Notes: generated from the letters alone by a model not told the origin. A stretch of DNA of 64,000 bases from Pseudomonas entomophila (GCF_013523165.1 NZ_JAAMQI010000005.1:62001-126000); one strand, 5' to 3'. Positions 45,364 to 54,787 are shown, numbered from the stretch's first letter. Numbers and translations: made by a program.

Positions 45364-45954
45364 TCAGTGGTTTTCCATGCTGGCGGCACGCGCGTAAGGC
45401 AGTGCACCGTCATTGCCCTTCAGGGCCGAGTCCTGTGCATGCTGACGCAGGTAGCCTGGCAGGCGCTTGTCCCAGTTGCCTGGATTCTGCATGACGCCGT
45501 TGGTGACAGGCGCAGCAGTCTGCTCGGCACCTTCGGTGTAGCCTGCCAGTACGGCCGGACCTTGTGCCTGCGGGGCAACGACGCCCTGCTGGACGGGTTG
45601 TTGCGCGGCCAGCTGATTGCCTGCAATGTCATCCTGGTTGTACAGGCGGACACCGGCCAGCACGGCGAAGGTGACGGAGGCTGCAACAGCCAGACGACCC
45701 AGGCCACGCCATGCACCGCGCTTGGCAGGGGCAGGCGCTTCTTCTTCTGCCAGGGCTGCAGAGACCGCCGAGGCGATGTCCAGCTTTGGCAGCAGCAGTT
45801 CTTTGTGCATCGCTGCACGTGCGACCTGGTAGCGCGCCCAGGTGGCACGCGCTTCGGCATCGTTCGTGGCGTTGAGCACACGACGCAGTTCCAGTTCGTC
45901 CGCTTCGTTGTCCATCACCGCGGACAGCGATTCCTGCAAAGCTTCACGACTCAT
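45364..45954 (-). CDS. mucA: Anti-sigma factor MucA
   Basis: A single-pass inner-membrane protein that sequesters AlgU until regulated proteolysis. At 196 aa, the N-terminal cytoplasmic anti-sigma domain starts SREALQESLSAVMDNEADEL and continues LRRVLNATNDAEARATWARY. One membrane segment lies near residues 84-104 (GLGRLAVAASVTFAVLAGVR). The periplasmic tail is Gln- and Ala-rich. The ATG at 45952-45954 has GAGAGGAACC upstream. The frame is intact, so this strain should not be constitutively mucoid through mucA truncation. Confidence 0.96.
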   Translation of the reverse strand: MSREALQESLSAVMDNEADELELRRVLNATNDAEARATWARYQVARAAMHKELLLPKLDIASAVSAALAEEEAPAPAKRGAWRGLGRLAVAASVTFAVLAGVRLYNQDDIAGNQLAAQQPVQQGVVAPQAQGPAVLAGYTEGAEQTAAPVTNGVMQNPGNWDKRLPGYLRQHAQDSALKGNDGALPYARAASMENH

Positions 45955-45985
45955 GGCGGTTCCTCTCTTGGCTGTAGCCGCTGTC

Positions 45986-46567
45986 TCAGGTTTCATGCAA
46001 CAGGGGTTGCAAGGCTTTATCGATGGCCTCCCGAGCGCGGAAAATCCTGGAACGCACGGTACCCACCGGACACTGCATGACGCTGGCAATGTCCTCGTAA
46101 CTCAGACCGTCGAATTCGCGCAATGTTAGGGCAGTGCGCAAATCTTCGGGCAATTGCTGGATGGTCCGATGGACGGTGCCTTCGATCTCATCCCGCAACA
46201 ACGAACGCTCAGGGGACTCAAGATCCTTGAGACCATGATCGCCGTCGTAGAACTCCGCATCCTCGGAGTTGACGTCGCTGTCTGGCGGCCGCCGACCGCG
46301 GGACACCAGGTAGTTCTTCGCCGTGTTGATGGCGATGCGGTACAGCCACGTGTAGAACGCGCTGTCGCCGCGGAAGTTGCCAAGCGCTCGGTAAGCCTTG
46401 ATGAAGGCTTCCTGAGCCACGTCTTGGGCTTCGTGGGTATCGTGCACGAACCGCACGATCAACCCGAGAATCTTGTGCTGATACTTGAGCACCAACAGAT
46501 CAAACGCTCGCCTGTCGCCCCGCTGTACGCGTTCGACAAGCTGCTGATCCTCTTCCTGGGTTAGCAT
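45986..46567 (-). CDS. algU: RNA polymerase sigma factor AlgU (RpoE/sigma22)
   Basis: The ECF sigma factor for envelope stress and alginate genes. At 193 aa, matching family length, it starts MLTQEEDQQLVERVQRGDRR; region 2 has DVAQEAFIKAYRALGNFRGD and region 4 has YEDIASVMQCPVGTVRSRIF. The ATG at 46565-46567 follows AGGAG on the minus strand; an in-frame start two codons upstream (46571-46573) is less likely. It heads algU-mucA-mucB and has an AlgU-type promoter upstream (46627-46653). Confidence 0.97.
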   Translation of the reverse strand: MLTQEEDQQLVERVQRGDRRAFDLLVLKYQHKILGLIVRFVHDTHEAQDVAQEAFIKAYRALGNFRGDSAFYTWLYRIAINTAKNYLVSRGRRPPDSDVNSEDAEFYDGDHGLKDLESPERSLLRDEIEGTVHRTIQQLPEDLRTALTLREFDGLSYEDIASVMQCPVGTVRSRIFRAREAIDKALQPLLHET

Positions 46568-46626
46568 GAACACTCCTCAGTGATCTTGAAGGAGCGTTGC
46601 AACGGCCATCGCTCAGGCTTGCAACC

Positions 46627-46653
46627 ATAGACTCGGGCTTCGCGCAAAAGTTC
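46627..46653 (-). promoter_or_regulatory. AlgU-dependent (autoregulatory) promoter of algU
   Basis: On the minus strand, GAACTT (46648-46653) and TCTAT (46627-46631) are separated by 16 nt. This matches the AlgU/sigmaE consensus GAACTT-N16/17-TCTGA with a full -35 and a near -10. It is about 60 nt upstream of the algU start and fits known algU autoregulation. The 428-nt gap 46568-46995 holds this promoter and the nadB control region; no gene is seen. Confidence 0.8.
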
Positions 46654-46895
46654 TCCCCCTTCAAGCAAGTTTCCTGCGACCTCTGACGGCTCGCATGGAA
46701 GACGCAGCGCGCTCACGGCCTGCCACGTCGATAGTCTGGTCTTCGATACACAAGCTGCCCGGCTGGGCGCTTCGCTTGTGTCGCCGCGGCAATCATGACG
46801 TGTGGGCAGCCTTCTATTGAGAGACTTCCCATGCAGAAAGTTCCCACAAAGATCGGCCTTCCTGACGACGCCCATGGAAATCGGGCGGGCGTGAC

Positions 46896-46904
46896 TGCTA
46901 TAAA
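46896..46904 (+). promoter_or_regulatory. Candidate extended -10 promoter of nadB
   Basis: TGCTATAAA (46896-46904) has the extended -10 form TG-N-TATAAA. No convincing -35 is 17 nt upstream (GGAAAT). It would give a leader of about 85 nt. An alternative -10, TATTGT, lies nearer the gene. Weak. Confidence 0.35.
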
Positions 46905-46995
46905 GACAGCCGGTCTGGATTCACGATGGTTTCACAATGCCACCTGCGCGTGACTATTGTGCCGCGCCCCTCCCAAAGAATACTAGTGCCCTGAC

Positions 46996-48612
46996 ATGAG
47001 CCAACACCTTCAACACGATGTCCTGGTTATCGGCAGCGGTGCTGCCGGCCTTAGCGTGGCCTTGAACCTCCCCGCGCACCTGCGCATCGCGGTGCTGAGC
47101 AAGGGCGACCTGGCCAACGGCTCCACGTTCTGGGCCCAGGGCGGCGTCGCGGCCGTGCTGGACGACGCCGACACCGTCCAGTCGCACGTCGAGGACACCC
47201 TCGACGCTGGCGGCGGCCTGTGCAACGAGACGGCCGTGCGGTTCACGGTGGAGCACAGCCGCGAGGCCATCGAGTGGCTGATCGAACAAGGCGTGCCCTT
47301 CACCCGGGACGCCGAGACCGACGGAGGCGATCGCAGCTTCCAGTTCCACCTGACCCGCGAGGGCGGGCACAGTCACCGCCGCATCATCCATGCCGCCGAT
47401 GCCACCGGCGCGGCGATCTTCGCCACGCTGCTCGAACAGGCGCGGCGGCGACCGAACATCGAACTGCTCGAGCAGCGGGTCGCCGTCGACCTGATCACCG
47501 AGCGGCGTCTGGGCCTGGACGGCGAGCGCTGCCTGGGCGCCTACGTGCTCGACCGCACCACCGGCGAGGTCGACACCTTCGGCGCGCGCTTCACCGTGCT
47601 CGCCACCGGCGGTGCGGCCAAGGTCTACCTCTACACCAGCAACCCTGATGGCGCCTGCGGCGATGGCATCGCCATGGCCTGGCGGGCCGGCTGCCGGGTG
47701 GCGAACCTGGAGTTCAACCAGTTTCACCCCACCTGCCTGTATCACCCCCAGGCCAAGAGCTTCCTGATCACCGAAGCGCTGCGCGGCGAAGGTGCGCTGC
47801 TGCGCCTGCCCGACGGCGAGCGGTTCATGCCGCGTTTCGATGCCCGTGAAGAACTCGCGCCCCGCGACATCGTCGCCCGCGCCATCGACCACGAGATGAA
47901 ACGCCTGGGCATCGACTGCGTGTACCTGGACATCACCCACAAGCCTGCCGCGTTCATCAAGCACCACTTCCCCACGGTCTACGAGCGCTGCCTGACCTTC
48001 GGCATCGACATCACTCGCCAGCCCATCCCCGTGGTGCCGGCCGCCCACTACACCTGTGGCGGCGTGCTGGTGGACGAACGTGGCCTGACCGACGTGCCTA
48101 ACCTGTATGCGGTCGGCGAGACCAGTTGCACCGGCCTGCACGGCGCCAACCGCATGGCCAGCAACTCGCTGCTGGAATGCTTCGTCTACGGCCGCTCGGC
48201 AGCGCAGGACATCCAGGCGCGCCTCGACCAGGTCGCGCCTCCTTGCGCCCTGCCCTGCTGGGACGCCAGCCAGGTGACCGACTCGGACGAAGACGTGATC
48301 ATCGCGCACAACTGGGACGAGCTGCGGCGGTTCATGTGGGACTACGTGGGGATCGTGCGCACCAGCAAACGCCTGCAGCGCGCCGAGCATCGGGTGCGGC
48401 TGCTGCTCGACGAGATCGACGAGTTCTACAGCAACTACAAGGTCAGCCGCGACCTGATCGAGCTGCGCAACCTGGCGCAAGTGGCCGAACTAATGATCCG
48501 TTCGGCGATGGCGCGGCGCGAGTCCCGGGGGTTGCACTACACACTCGACTACCCTGCCCTGTTGCCCCAGGCGTTCGACACTATCCTGCAGCCGCCCAAC
48601 GCTGCCGACTGA
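46996..48612 (+). CDS. nadB: L-aspartate oxidase
   Basis: A flavoenzyme that oxidises L-aspartate to iminoaspartate, the first step of de novo NAD synthesis. At 538 aa, the FAD motif is [18 protein letters not shown] near the N-terminus, followed by [18 protein letters not shown]. The substrate region includes [20 protein letters not shown], and the late motif is [20 protein letters not shown]. The gene is divergent from algU, as in other pseudomonads. The ribosome site is weak. Its last 32 nt overlap the convergent ygfX. Confidence 0.96.
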   Translation: MSQHLQHDVLVIGSGAAGLSVALNLPAHLRIAVLSKGDLANGSTFWAQGGVAAVLDDADTVQSHVEDTLDAGGGLCNETAVRFTVEHSREAIEWLIEQGVPFTRDAETDGGDRSFQFHLTREGGHSHRRIIHAADATGAAIFATLLEQARRRPNIELLEQRVAVDLITERRLGLDGERCLGAYVLDRTTGEVDTFGARFTVLATGGAAKVYLYTSNPDGACGDGIAMAWRAGCRVANLEFNQFHPTCLYHPQAKSFLITEALRGEGALLRLPDGERFMPRFDAREELAPRDIVARAIDHEMKRLGIDCVYLDITHKPAAFIKHHFPTVYERCLTFGIDITRQPIPVVPAAHYTCGGVLVDERGLTDVPNLYAVGETSCTGLHGANRMASNSLLECFVYGRSAAQDIQARLDQVAPPCALPCWDASQVTDSDEDVIIAHNWDELRRFMWDYVGIVRTSKRLQRAEHRVRLLLDEIDEFYSNYKVSRDLIELRNLAQVAELMIRSAMARRESRGLHYTLDYPALLPQAFDTILQPPNAAD

Positions 48613-49033
48613 ACTTCAGGCGCACCCGCAGGCGGCGGTGTGCGTCCGGCGGCATCGCATCGAACGGGATGCACTGGCTGCGCCCCAGGCGCGCGCCCTG
48701 GGGCACGTAGCGCACCACCACCAGGCGCGGCAGCGCCACGCTGTCACGGCACAGACGCACCGGCTGCCAACCGGTCGCTCGGGTGTACAACTGCCAGCCG
48801 CCAGGCTCGCAGCGCAGCCCGGTGACCGCGTCTGGATGGCTGAGCAGGATCCGCCGTGGCAGTGCCCAGCAGGCATGCCCCAGGCAGGCGAGCACCATCC
48901 CCGCGACCAGCCAGCCCGGCAGCGCCGCCAGGAGGAGCGTGCCCAGGGCCAGGGCCTGGACGATCAGGTACGTCACCAGCAGCAGGCGCGAGCCTTGCCA
49001 ATGGCACGTGAAGCGGTCACTTGGGCTGGACAC
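48581..49033 (-). CDS. YgfX-type small membrane protein
   Basis: 150 residues with two adjacent hydrophobic helices ([20 protein letters not shown] and [20 protein letters not shown]), then a soluble basic part ([20 protein letters not shown]). This layout, and location directly after sdhE with an overlapping start, match YgfX (CptA). In enterobacteria YgfX was first proposed as toxin of a pair with SdhE and affects cell shape; here the role is inferred from context only. The start is GTG at 49031-49033, inside the sdhE 3' end. The 3' end overlaps nadB. Confidence 0.75.
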   Translation of the reverse strand: MSSPSDRFTCHWQGSRLLLVTYLIVQALALGTLLLAALPGWLVAGMVLACLGHACWALPRRILLSHPDAVTGLRCEPGGWQLYTRATGWQPVRLCRDSVALPRLVVVRYVPQGARLGRSQCIPFDAMPPDAHRRLRVRLKFSRQRWAAAG

Positions 49034-49271
49034 GGTCCAGAATGATGCGGACCATGCGCTGCAGCTCAGGGTCTTCGGACTCGTTGCGCTCCATGAACCA
49101 GCCGAACATGTCCTGGTCCTCGCAGCTCAGTAGGCGACGGTACAGGGCGCGGTCCTCTTCGCTCAGGGTGGCGTAGACCTCCTGGGTAAACGGCACCAGC
49201 AGCACGTCCAGCTCGAGCATGCCGCGTCGGCTGTGCCAGAACAGCCGGTTGAGTTCAGTTTGTTCGACCAT
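49017..49271 (-). CDS. sdhE: FAD assembly factor SdhE
   Basis: An 84-residue helical protein that helps covalent flavinylation of succinate dehydrogenase. The conserved motif [11 protein letters not shown] is present near residue 15, and [20 protein letters not shown] is typical of the family. The ATG at 49269-49271 follows GAGG. The overlap with ygfX indicates co-translation. The next gene on the other side, ygfZ, is divergent. Confidence 0.93.
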   Translation of the reverse strand: MVEQTELNRLFWHSRRGMLELDVLLVPFTQEVYATLSEEDRALYRRLLSCEDQDMFGWFMERNESEDPELQRMVRIILDRVQPK

Positions 49272-49448
49272 GGGACCCTCCTCGAATGGCCGGCCAGTAT
49301 ACAGGCCCGCCCCGTCAGCGACACGCGGCATTGGTCGCACGTGCCTGTCAGCCCCTTCGCGCCCTCGCCGCCCGGCCAGACCACGCACCTACCTATTTTG
49401 CCCGTGGCCCTCTATCATGACTGCAGACTTTACCAACTGCGATGACCC

Positions 49449-50393
49449 ATGGCCGACTCCGCGTTCTACTGCCCACTCAGCCACGAAGGCATTCTTGCCG
49501 TCCACGGCTCCGATGCCGGCAAGTTCCTGCAGGGACAACTGACCTGCAACCTCAATTACCTCGACCCCGCGCATTCCAGTCTCGGTGCCCGCTGCACACC
49601 CAAGGGCCGCATGCAGTCGAGCTTTCGCATCGTGCCGCACGATGCAGGCTTCCTGCTGGCCATGACCCAGGAGCTGCTGGCACCGCAGCTGGCGGACCTG
49701 AAGAAATACGCGGTGTTCTCCAAGGCCACCTTGAGCGATGCCAGCGCACACTGGTCGCGCTATGGCCTGCAGCAAGGCGAGCCGCTGCTCGCGGCGCTGG
49801 GCCTCGTGCTACCGGACGAAGCGGGCGGGCTCTGCACGCACGAGGGCCTGATCGCCGTCAACGTCTCGCCGCAGCGCGCCGAGCTGTGGGTGCCTGCCGA
49901 GCAGCACGAGGCCGTGCTGGCACGCCTGCGTGACGCGCTGCCCGAAGCGCCTTTGGACCACTGGCTGCTCGGCCAGGTGCGAGCCGGCCTGGGCCAGGTC
50001 ATGGCGCAGACCCGCGAGCTGTTCATCCCGCAGATGATCAACCTGCAGGCCGTCGGCGGCGTGAGCTTCAAGAAGGGCTGCTACACCGGCCAGGAAATCG
50101 TCGCGCGCATGCAGTACCTGGGCAAGCTCAAGCGTCGCCAGTACCGTCTGCTGCTGGACGACGGCCAGGCGCCGGCGCCTGGCACCGGCCTGTTCTCCCC
50201 GGTGCATGGCTCTTCGGTCGGCGAAGTGGTGCTGGCCGCGCCCACGGGCGAAGGCGGCTGCGAGCTGCTGGCGGTGGTGGCAGCCGATGCCGTCGAGTCC
50301 GGGCAGTTGCACCTGGGCAGCCCGGAGGGGCCGCGCCTGACTCTGGCGAGCTTGCCGTACGAACTGGATCGCGACCGGGAAATCCAGCGTTGA
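49449..50393 (+). CDS. ygfZ: Folate-binding protein YgfZ (iron-sulfur cluster maintenance)
   Basis: A GcvT-like tetrahydrofolate-binding protein implicated in Fe-S enzyme assembly or repair. At 314 aa, the family signature KGCYTGQEIVAR is present with the essential Cys (SFKKGCYTGQEIVARMQYLG). The N-terminal part reads GILAVHGSDAGKFLQGQLTC. The ATG at 49449 has a weak ribosome site. It is divergent from sdhE with 177 nt between; no specific regulatory motif was recognised there. Confidence 0.94.
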   Translation: MADSAFYCPLSHEGILAVHGSDAGKFLQGQLTCNLNYLDPAHSSLGARCTPKGRMQSSFRIVPHDAGFLLAMTQELLAPQLADLKKYAVFSKATLSDASAHWSRYGLQQGEPLLAALGLVLPDEAGGLCTHEGLIAVNVSPQRAELWVPAEQHEAVLARLRDALPEAPLDHWLLGQVRAGLGQVMAQTRELFIPQMINLQAVGGVSFKKGCYTGQEIVARMQYLGKLKRRQYRLLLDDGQAPAPGTGLFSPVHGSSVGEVVLAAPTGEGGCELLAVVAADAVESGQLHLGSPEGPRLTLASLPYELDRDREIQR

Positions 50394-50445
50394 CCTGCTC
50401 GCCCTGCGTGTCGCGCCGGGCGGCCTTCTTTTGCGGTAGCTTTTC

Positions 50446-51252
50446 ATGAATACATTGGCTGAGACGGTCAAGGCACAACTGATGGTCGCCATCGAGAATG
50501 ACGACCTGGTGCTGCCGACCTTGCCCGAAGTGGCGCTGAGCATCCGTGAAGCCGCCGAGGACAGCGAGATCAGCGTCGCGGCGCTGAGCAAGGTCATCGG
50601 CCGCGACGCTGCCTTGGCGGCCCGCCTGATCAAGGTGGTCAACAGCCCGTTGCTGCGGGCGACCGTGGAGGTCACCGACCTGCATACGGCCATCACGCGC
50701 CTGGGCGTCAACTACAGCTGCAACTTGGCGATCGGCCTGGTCATCGAACAGATCTTCCACGCCCGCGAGCCGGCCGTGGAACAAAAGCTGCGGGCGATCT
50801 GGACCAGCAGCCTGGAAGTGGCAGGCATCAGCTACGAGCTGTGCCGTCGCTACACCCGGCTCACGCCGGACCAGGCGGCACTGGGCGGCCTGGTGCACCA
50901 GATCGGCGCCTTGCCGATCCTGATCCATGCCCAGGAGCACAACGAACTGCTCTCCGACCCGGTCTGCCTGGACTACGTGATCGAGCAGATCCAGCCGGCG
51001 CTGGGCGACAAGATCCTCAGCGCCTGGGAGTTTCCCGAGCAGCTGGTGCGGCTGCCTGGGCAACTTCAGGACCTGGATCGCCACACCGCGCGCATCGACT
51101 ACATCGACATCGTGCAGCTGGCCCGGCACGTGAGCCTGGGCGAGCCGGGGCGTGCGCTCGACACCCTCCCCGCCTACCGGCACCTGAGCCTGCCCACCGG
51201 CACCCGGCTGGAGGCGGCCGAACTGCTGCACGCACGCGGCCTGCTGCGCTGA
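50446..51252 (+). CDS. HDOD domain protein
   Basis: 268 aa, mostly one HDOD domain starting LPTLPEVALSIREAAEDSEI and continuing SKVIGRDAALAARLIKVVNS. HDOD proteins are HD-related signalling modules without confirmed catalytic residues, found in regulators of motility, virulence and stress in pseudomonads and xanthomonads. There is no receiver, EAL or kinase domain here. It follows ygfZ by 52 nt and may share its transcript; its end is 3 nt from the convergent sensor kinase gene. Confidence 0.88.
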   Translation: MNTLAETVKAQLMVAIENDDLVLPTLPEVALSIREAAEDSEISVAALSKVIGRDAALAARLIKVVNSPLLRATVEVTDLHTAITRLGVNYSCNLAIGLVIEQIFHAREPAVEQKLRAIWTSSLEVAGISYELCRRYTRLTPDQAALGGLVHQIGALPILIHAQEHNELLSDPVCLDYVIEQIQPALGDKILSAWEFPEQLVRLPGQLQDLDRHTARIDYIDIVQLARHVSLGEPGRALDTLPAYRHLSLPTGTRLEAAELLHARGLLR

Positions 51253-51255
51253 AGG

Positions 51256-52635
51256 TCAGTCGGCGATGAAGCTGACGCGCACCTTCAGCCCCCCGTTCTC
51301 GCCGTCGTGCAAGGTGATCTGCGCCAGGTGCGCACGGCAGATCTCGCCCACGATCGCCAGGCCCAGCCCCGTGCCGTGCGGCCCGCGCCGGTAGAAGCGC
51401 TCGAACACGCGCTCGCGTTCGCTTTCCGGGATGCCCGGCCCGTCGTCCTCGACCTCGAGCACCGCAGGCGCCAGCACTCGAAGCACCACGTCGCCACCGG
51501 ACGGGGTGTGGGCCAGGGCATTGTCCACCAGGTTGCTGAGCAGTTCGTTGAGCAAGGTCGGCTCGCCCTTGAGCCAGACCGGCGCCTGCGCCTCCAGGGC
51601 CAGAGAGACCCCACGGGCGTGGGCCAGCGGCGCCATGGCCATGCCCAGTTCACGGGTCAGCTGGCTGAGGTCCAGGCGCTGCGCGCCGCCCTCGGCGATC
51701 GCCCGGGCACCGTTCTCCACGCGCGCCAGCGAGAGCAGCTGGTTGGCCAGGTGCGTCAGGCGATCGGTGCCCTGCACCGCCGATTCCAGCGTCTGCCGCC
51801 AGGTCTGCGGGTCATGGGCCCGCAGGCCCAGTTCGACCCGCGCCTTGAGCACCGCCAACGGCGTGCGCAACTCATGGGCCGCCTCGGCAATGAACTGCGC
51901 CTGACGCTGGAACTGGCCACGCAGGCGCTCGGTGAAGTGATCGAGGGCCCGCACCAAGGGCTCCAGCTCACGCTGCACCTGCACCACCGGCAAGGCGCGC
52001 AGATCGTCCGGCTGGCGCTCCTCGACCGCCGTGCGCAGGCGCTCCAGCGGGCGCAGGGCGGCGCTCACCGCGAACCAGACCATCAGCAATGCGCCGAGCG
52101 CCAGCATCCCCAGCCGCAGCAGCGTATCGGCCATCAGGCTGCGGGCCATGCTGACGCGCGCTTCCTCGGTCTCGGCCACGCGGATCTCCGCCATGCCGTT
52201 CATGTTCGGCTCGCTGACGGCCTTGAGCAGGCTGACCACGCGCACATTCTCGCCCAGGTACCTGGCGTTGTAGAACCGCGCCAGGGCGGGGTAGTCATCG
52301 GTGCGTGGGCTGTTGGCGGGCGGTGCGGGCAGGTGCTCGTAGCCCGAGATCAGCCGCTGGTGAATGTCCAGCACCTGGTAGTAGATACGGCCGGCACTGT
52401 CGTAGGCGAACGTGTCCAGCGCCACGTAGGGCACCTCGGCGCTGAGCGTGCCGTCGCGCTGGGACAACCCGGCGGCGATGGTCCGCGCCGAGGCCAGCAA
52501 GGTGCGGTCGTAGGCGGTGTCGGCCGCCTCGCGCCCGTTCCAGTAGGCACTCAGGCCACTGGCGAGCATCAGCACCACCAGCAGCAGTGCCAGGTTCCAC
52601 AGCAATCGCCCGCGCAGGCTGCCGGTGTCACGCAT
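51256..52635 (-). CDS. tctE: Sensor histidine kinase TctE (tricarboxylate response)
   Basis: An inner-membrane kinase, 459 aa. Helix 1 (LLWNLALLLVVLMLASGLSA) is followed by a TctE-type periplasmic sensor region, helix 2 near residues 171-192 (TLLRLGMLALGALLMVWFAV), HAMP, then H-box FIAEAAHELRTPLAVLKARV with His 254. The ATPase core is LLSNLVDNALAHTP, DDGPGIPESERERVF and GTGLGLAIV. The start at 52633-52635 overlaps the tctD 3' end by 8 nt. The neighbouring tct transport genes identify the probable signal as citrate or another tricarboxylate. Confidence 0.92.
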   Translation of the reverse strand: MRDTGSLRGRLLWNLALLLVVLMLASGLSAYWNGREAADTAYDRTLLASARTIAAGLSQRDGTLSAEVPYVALDTFAYDSAGRIYYQVLDIHQRLISGYEHLPAPPANSPRTDDYPALARFYNARYLGENVRVVSLLKAVSEPNMNGMAEIRVAETEEARVSMARSLMADTLLRLGMLALGALLMVWFAVSAALRPLERLRTAVEERQPDDLRALPVVQVQRELEPLVRALDHFTERLRGQFQRQAQFIAEAAHELRTPLAVLKARVELGLRAHDPQTWRQTLESAVQGTDRLTHLANQLLSLARVENGARAIAEGGAQRLDLSQLTRELGMAMAPLAHARGVSLALEAQAPVWLKGEPTLLNELLSNLVDNALAHTPSGGDVVLRVLAPAVLEVEDDGPGIPESERERVFERFYRRGPHGTGLGLAIVGEICRAHLAQITLHDGENGGLKVRVSFIAD

Positions 52636-53299
52636 CGCGGTGCTCGAGCAGATAGCCCAGGCCACGGAAGGTGACGATGGCGACCGGCTGACCGTCGAGC
52701 TTCTTGCGCAGCCGGTGGATGTAGATCTCGATGGCGTCGGGGCTGGCCTCCTGGTCCAGGCCGAAGACCTGCGCGGCGAGCTGCTCCTTGCTCATCACCC
52801 GGCCCGGGCGAGCGATCAGCGCCTCCAGCACGCTCTGCTCGCGCGAAGTCAGGGTCAAGGTGGCATCGCCCAGGCTGAAGCGCCGGGTATCGAGGTCATA
52901 GACCAGCGGGCCACAGCGCTGCTGACGCTCGCCACCCAGCACGCTGCGGCGCAGCAGCGCCTTGACCCGGGCTTCCAGTTCGGTCAGCTCGAAAGGCTTG
53001 GCCAGGTAATCGTCGGCGCCCAGGTTGAGCCCGTGGACCCGGTCCCTGACGTCGCTGCGCGCCGTGAGCATCAGCACCGGCAGGTTGCGCCCTCGCCCGC
53101 GCAGGCGTGCCAGCACCTCGAAACCGTCCATGCGCGGCAGGCCGACGTCCAGCACCGCCACCGCATAGTCTTCGCTGGCCAGGGCCAGGTCCGCAGCGAC
53201 GCCGTCGTGCAGCACGTCGACCGTCAGGCCCGTGCTCTTGAGCGCCTGGGCCACGCTTTCCGCCAGTTGCAGGTGGTCTTCGACCAGCAGCACACGCAT
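52628..53299 (-). CDS. tctD: Response regulator TctD
   Basis: An OmpR-family regulator, 223 aa. The receiver has acidic residues ED at 7-8, phosphoacceptor D51 (VAVLDVGLPRMDG) and Lys in YLAKPFELTELEAR. The C-terminal winged helix is LTSREQSVLEALIARPGRVM and IEIYIHRLRKKLDGQP. It is divergent from the porin gene and the tctCBA genes. One-turn-spaced TGAAAG repeats in the shared 198-nt gap (53378-53403) are a likely target. Confidence 0.93.
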   Translation of the reverse strand: MRVLLVEDHLQLAESVAQALKSTGLTVDVLHDGVAADLALASEDYAVAVLDVGLPRMDGFEVLARLRGRGRNLPVLMLTARSDVRDRVHGLNLGADDYLAKPFELTELEARVKALLRRSVLGGERQQRCGPLVYDLDTRRFSLGDATLTLTSREQSVLEALIARPGRVMSKEQLAAQVFGLDQEASPDAIEIYIHRLRKKLDGQPVAIVTFRGLGYLLEHRDA

Positions 53300-53377
53300 C
53301 GTTGTCTCCCCTCGCCAATCGGTGGATGGCGCGAAGTGTACCCTGCCGGCGCGGTCGTGAAGCCCCTTGTAACAATC

Positions 53378-53403
53378 CTTTCAAATTGAAAGCTTGGTGA
53401 AAG
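53378..53403. promoter_or_regulatory. Candidate TctD-binding region
   Basis: TGAAAG occurs at 53387-53392 and 53398-53403, exactly 11 bp apart, the spacing of OmpR-family direct repeats. The first copy is also the right arm of a perfect palindrome CTTTCAA-A-TTGAAAG (53378-53392). It lies about 95 nt before the porin gene and 79 nt before tctD, placed to serve both. Confidence 0.55.
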
Positions 53404-53497
53404 GTTCATTCCCTAGCATCGCACCACGGCACAGCAAAGATGCCGGCTATGCACCTCGACTGTGCGTCCAATAAGAACAAGAAATGGAGTCATCGAT

Positions 53498-54787
53498 ATG
53501 CTGCCACCGCAGCCCCTGGCGTGCGCGCCACACCGATCCCTTTCCGTCCGCCCGTCCGCCATCACCTGTGCCCTGGCCTTCGCCAGTGCAGCGCCGATGA
53601 GCCAGGCTGCCTTCTTCGAAGACAGCACCGCGACCCTCGAAACCCGCAACATGTACTTCAACCGCGACTTCCGCGATGGCACCAGCCGTCAGCAGTCCAA
53701 GCGCGACGAGTGGGCCCAGGGCTTCATGCTCAACGTCCAGTCCGGTTACACCGAAGGCACGGTCGGTTTCGGCGTGGACGCGCTCGGCATGCTGGGGGTC
53801 AAGCTCGATTCCAGCCCGGACCGGACCGGCACCGGCCTGTTGCCGACCCATGACGACGGACGCGCCGCCGACGAATATTCCAAGCTGGGCCTGACCGGCA
53901 AGGTGCGCATCTCCAAGACCGAACTCAAGGTCGGCACGCTGATCCCCGACCTGCCGACCGTGCAGCCCAACGACGGGCGCATCCTGCCGCAGACCTTCGA
54001 GGGCGCGCTGGTCAGCTCCGAGGACCTGGAGCGCTTCACGCTCATCGGTGGCCGCCTGGAGAAAGCCAAGGATCGCGACAACACCAACCGTGAAGACATC
54101 GCGATCAACAACAAGAACAACCGCTTCGGGGCGACCGTGGCGGGCGAGCATTTCGACCTGGCCGGTTTCGACTATGCGTTCAACGATCGCATCAGCGGCA
54201 GCTACCACTTCGCCCAGCTGGACGAAGTCTATCGCCAGCATTTCCTGGGCCTGGTGATCAACCAGCCGTTGGGGCCGGGCATCCTGGGCGCCGACGTGCG
54301 CCTGTCGAGCAGCGACGAGCAGGGCCAGGCCCGTGCCGGGCGCATCGACAACACCACCTTCAACGGCCTGGTCAGCTATGGCCTGAACGGGCACAAGTTC
54401 AGCGCCGCCTACCAGCAGCTGTCCGGCGACAGCGCCTTCCCCTACCTCGACGGCGCTGACCCCTACCTGGTCAACTTCGTCCAGATCAACGATTTTGCCA
54501 ACGCCGACGAACGCTCCTGGCAAATGCGCTACGACTACAACTTCGGCAAGCTCGGCATCCCGGGCCTGACCTTCATGACCCGCTACCTGAGCGGCGACAA
54601 CGTCAGCCGTGCCGCCGGCGGCGAAGGCCGCGAGTGGGAACGCGACACCGAATTCAAGTACGTCGTGCAGACCGGCCCGTTGAAGAACGTCGCCGTGCGC
54701 CTGCGCAACGCCACCTTCCGCTCGAACTTCGCCCGCGACGCCGATGAGGTGCGCGTGCTGGTGAGCTACAGCGTGGCCCTGTGGTAA
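53498..54787 (+). CDS. opdH: OprD-family outer-membrane porin (OpdH type, tricarboxylate)
   Basis: An outer-membrane substrate-specific channel, 429 aa. A signal peptide (ITCALAFASAAPMSQA) is followed by the OprD start AAFFEDSTATLETRNMYFNR and DFRDGTSRQQSKRDEWAQGF, then many amphipathic strands ending VRVLVSYSVALW. OpdH of P. aeruginosa transports tricarboxylates; the position between tctDE and tctCBA supports the same role. ATG 53498 is chosen because TGGAGT precedes it; GTG 53462 is possible but would extend the signal peptide. Confidence 0.93.
   Translation: MLPPQPLACAPHRSLSVRPSAITCALAFASAAPMSQAAFFEDSTATLETRNMYFNRDFRDGTSRQQSKRDEWAQGFMLNVQSGYTEGTVGFGVDALGMLGVKLDSSPDRTGTGLLPTHDDGRAADEYSKLGLTGKVRISKTELKVGTLIPDLPTVQPNDGRILPQTFEGALVSSEDLERFTLIGGRLEKAKDRDNTNREDIAINNKNNRFGATVAGEHFDLAGFDYAFNDRISGSYHFAQLDEVYRQHFLGLVINQPLGPGILGADVRLSSSDEQGQARAGRIDNTTFNGLVSYGLNGHKFSAAYQQLSGDSAFPYLDGADPYLVNFVQINDFANADERSWQMRYDYNFGKLGIPGLTFMTRYLSGDNVSRAAGGEGREWERDTEFKYVVQTGPLKNVAVRLRNATFRSNFARDADEVRVLVSYSVALW

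Noticed and set aside
45364..45954. Possible mucA frameshift causing mucoidy
   Set aside because: The frame is continuous, with an intact membrane segment and full-length C-terminus.
46561..46875. 104-codon minus-strand frame upstream of algU
   Set aside because: It runs through the AlgU promoter and ribosome site, and its product has no recognisable features.
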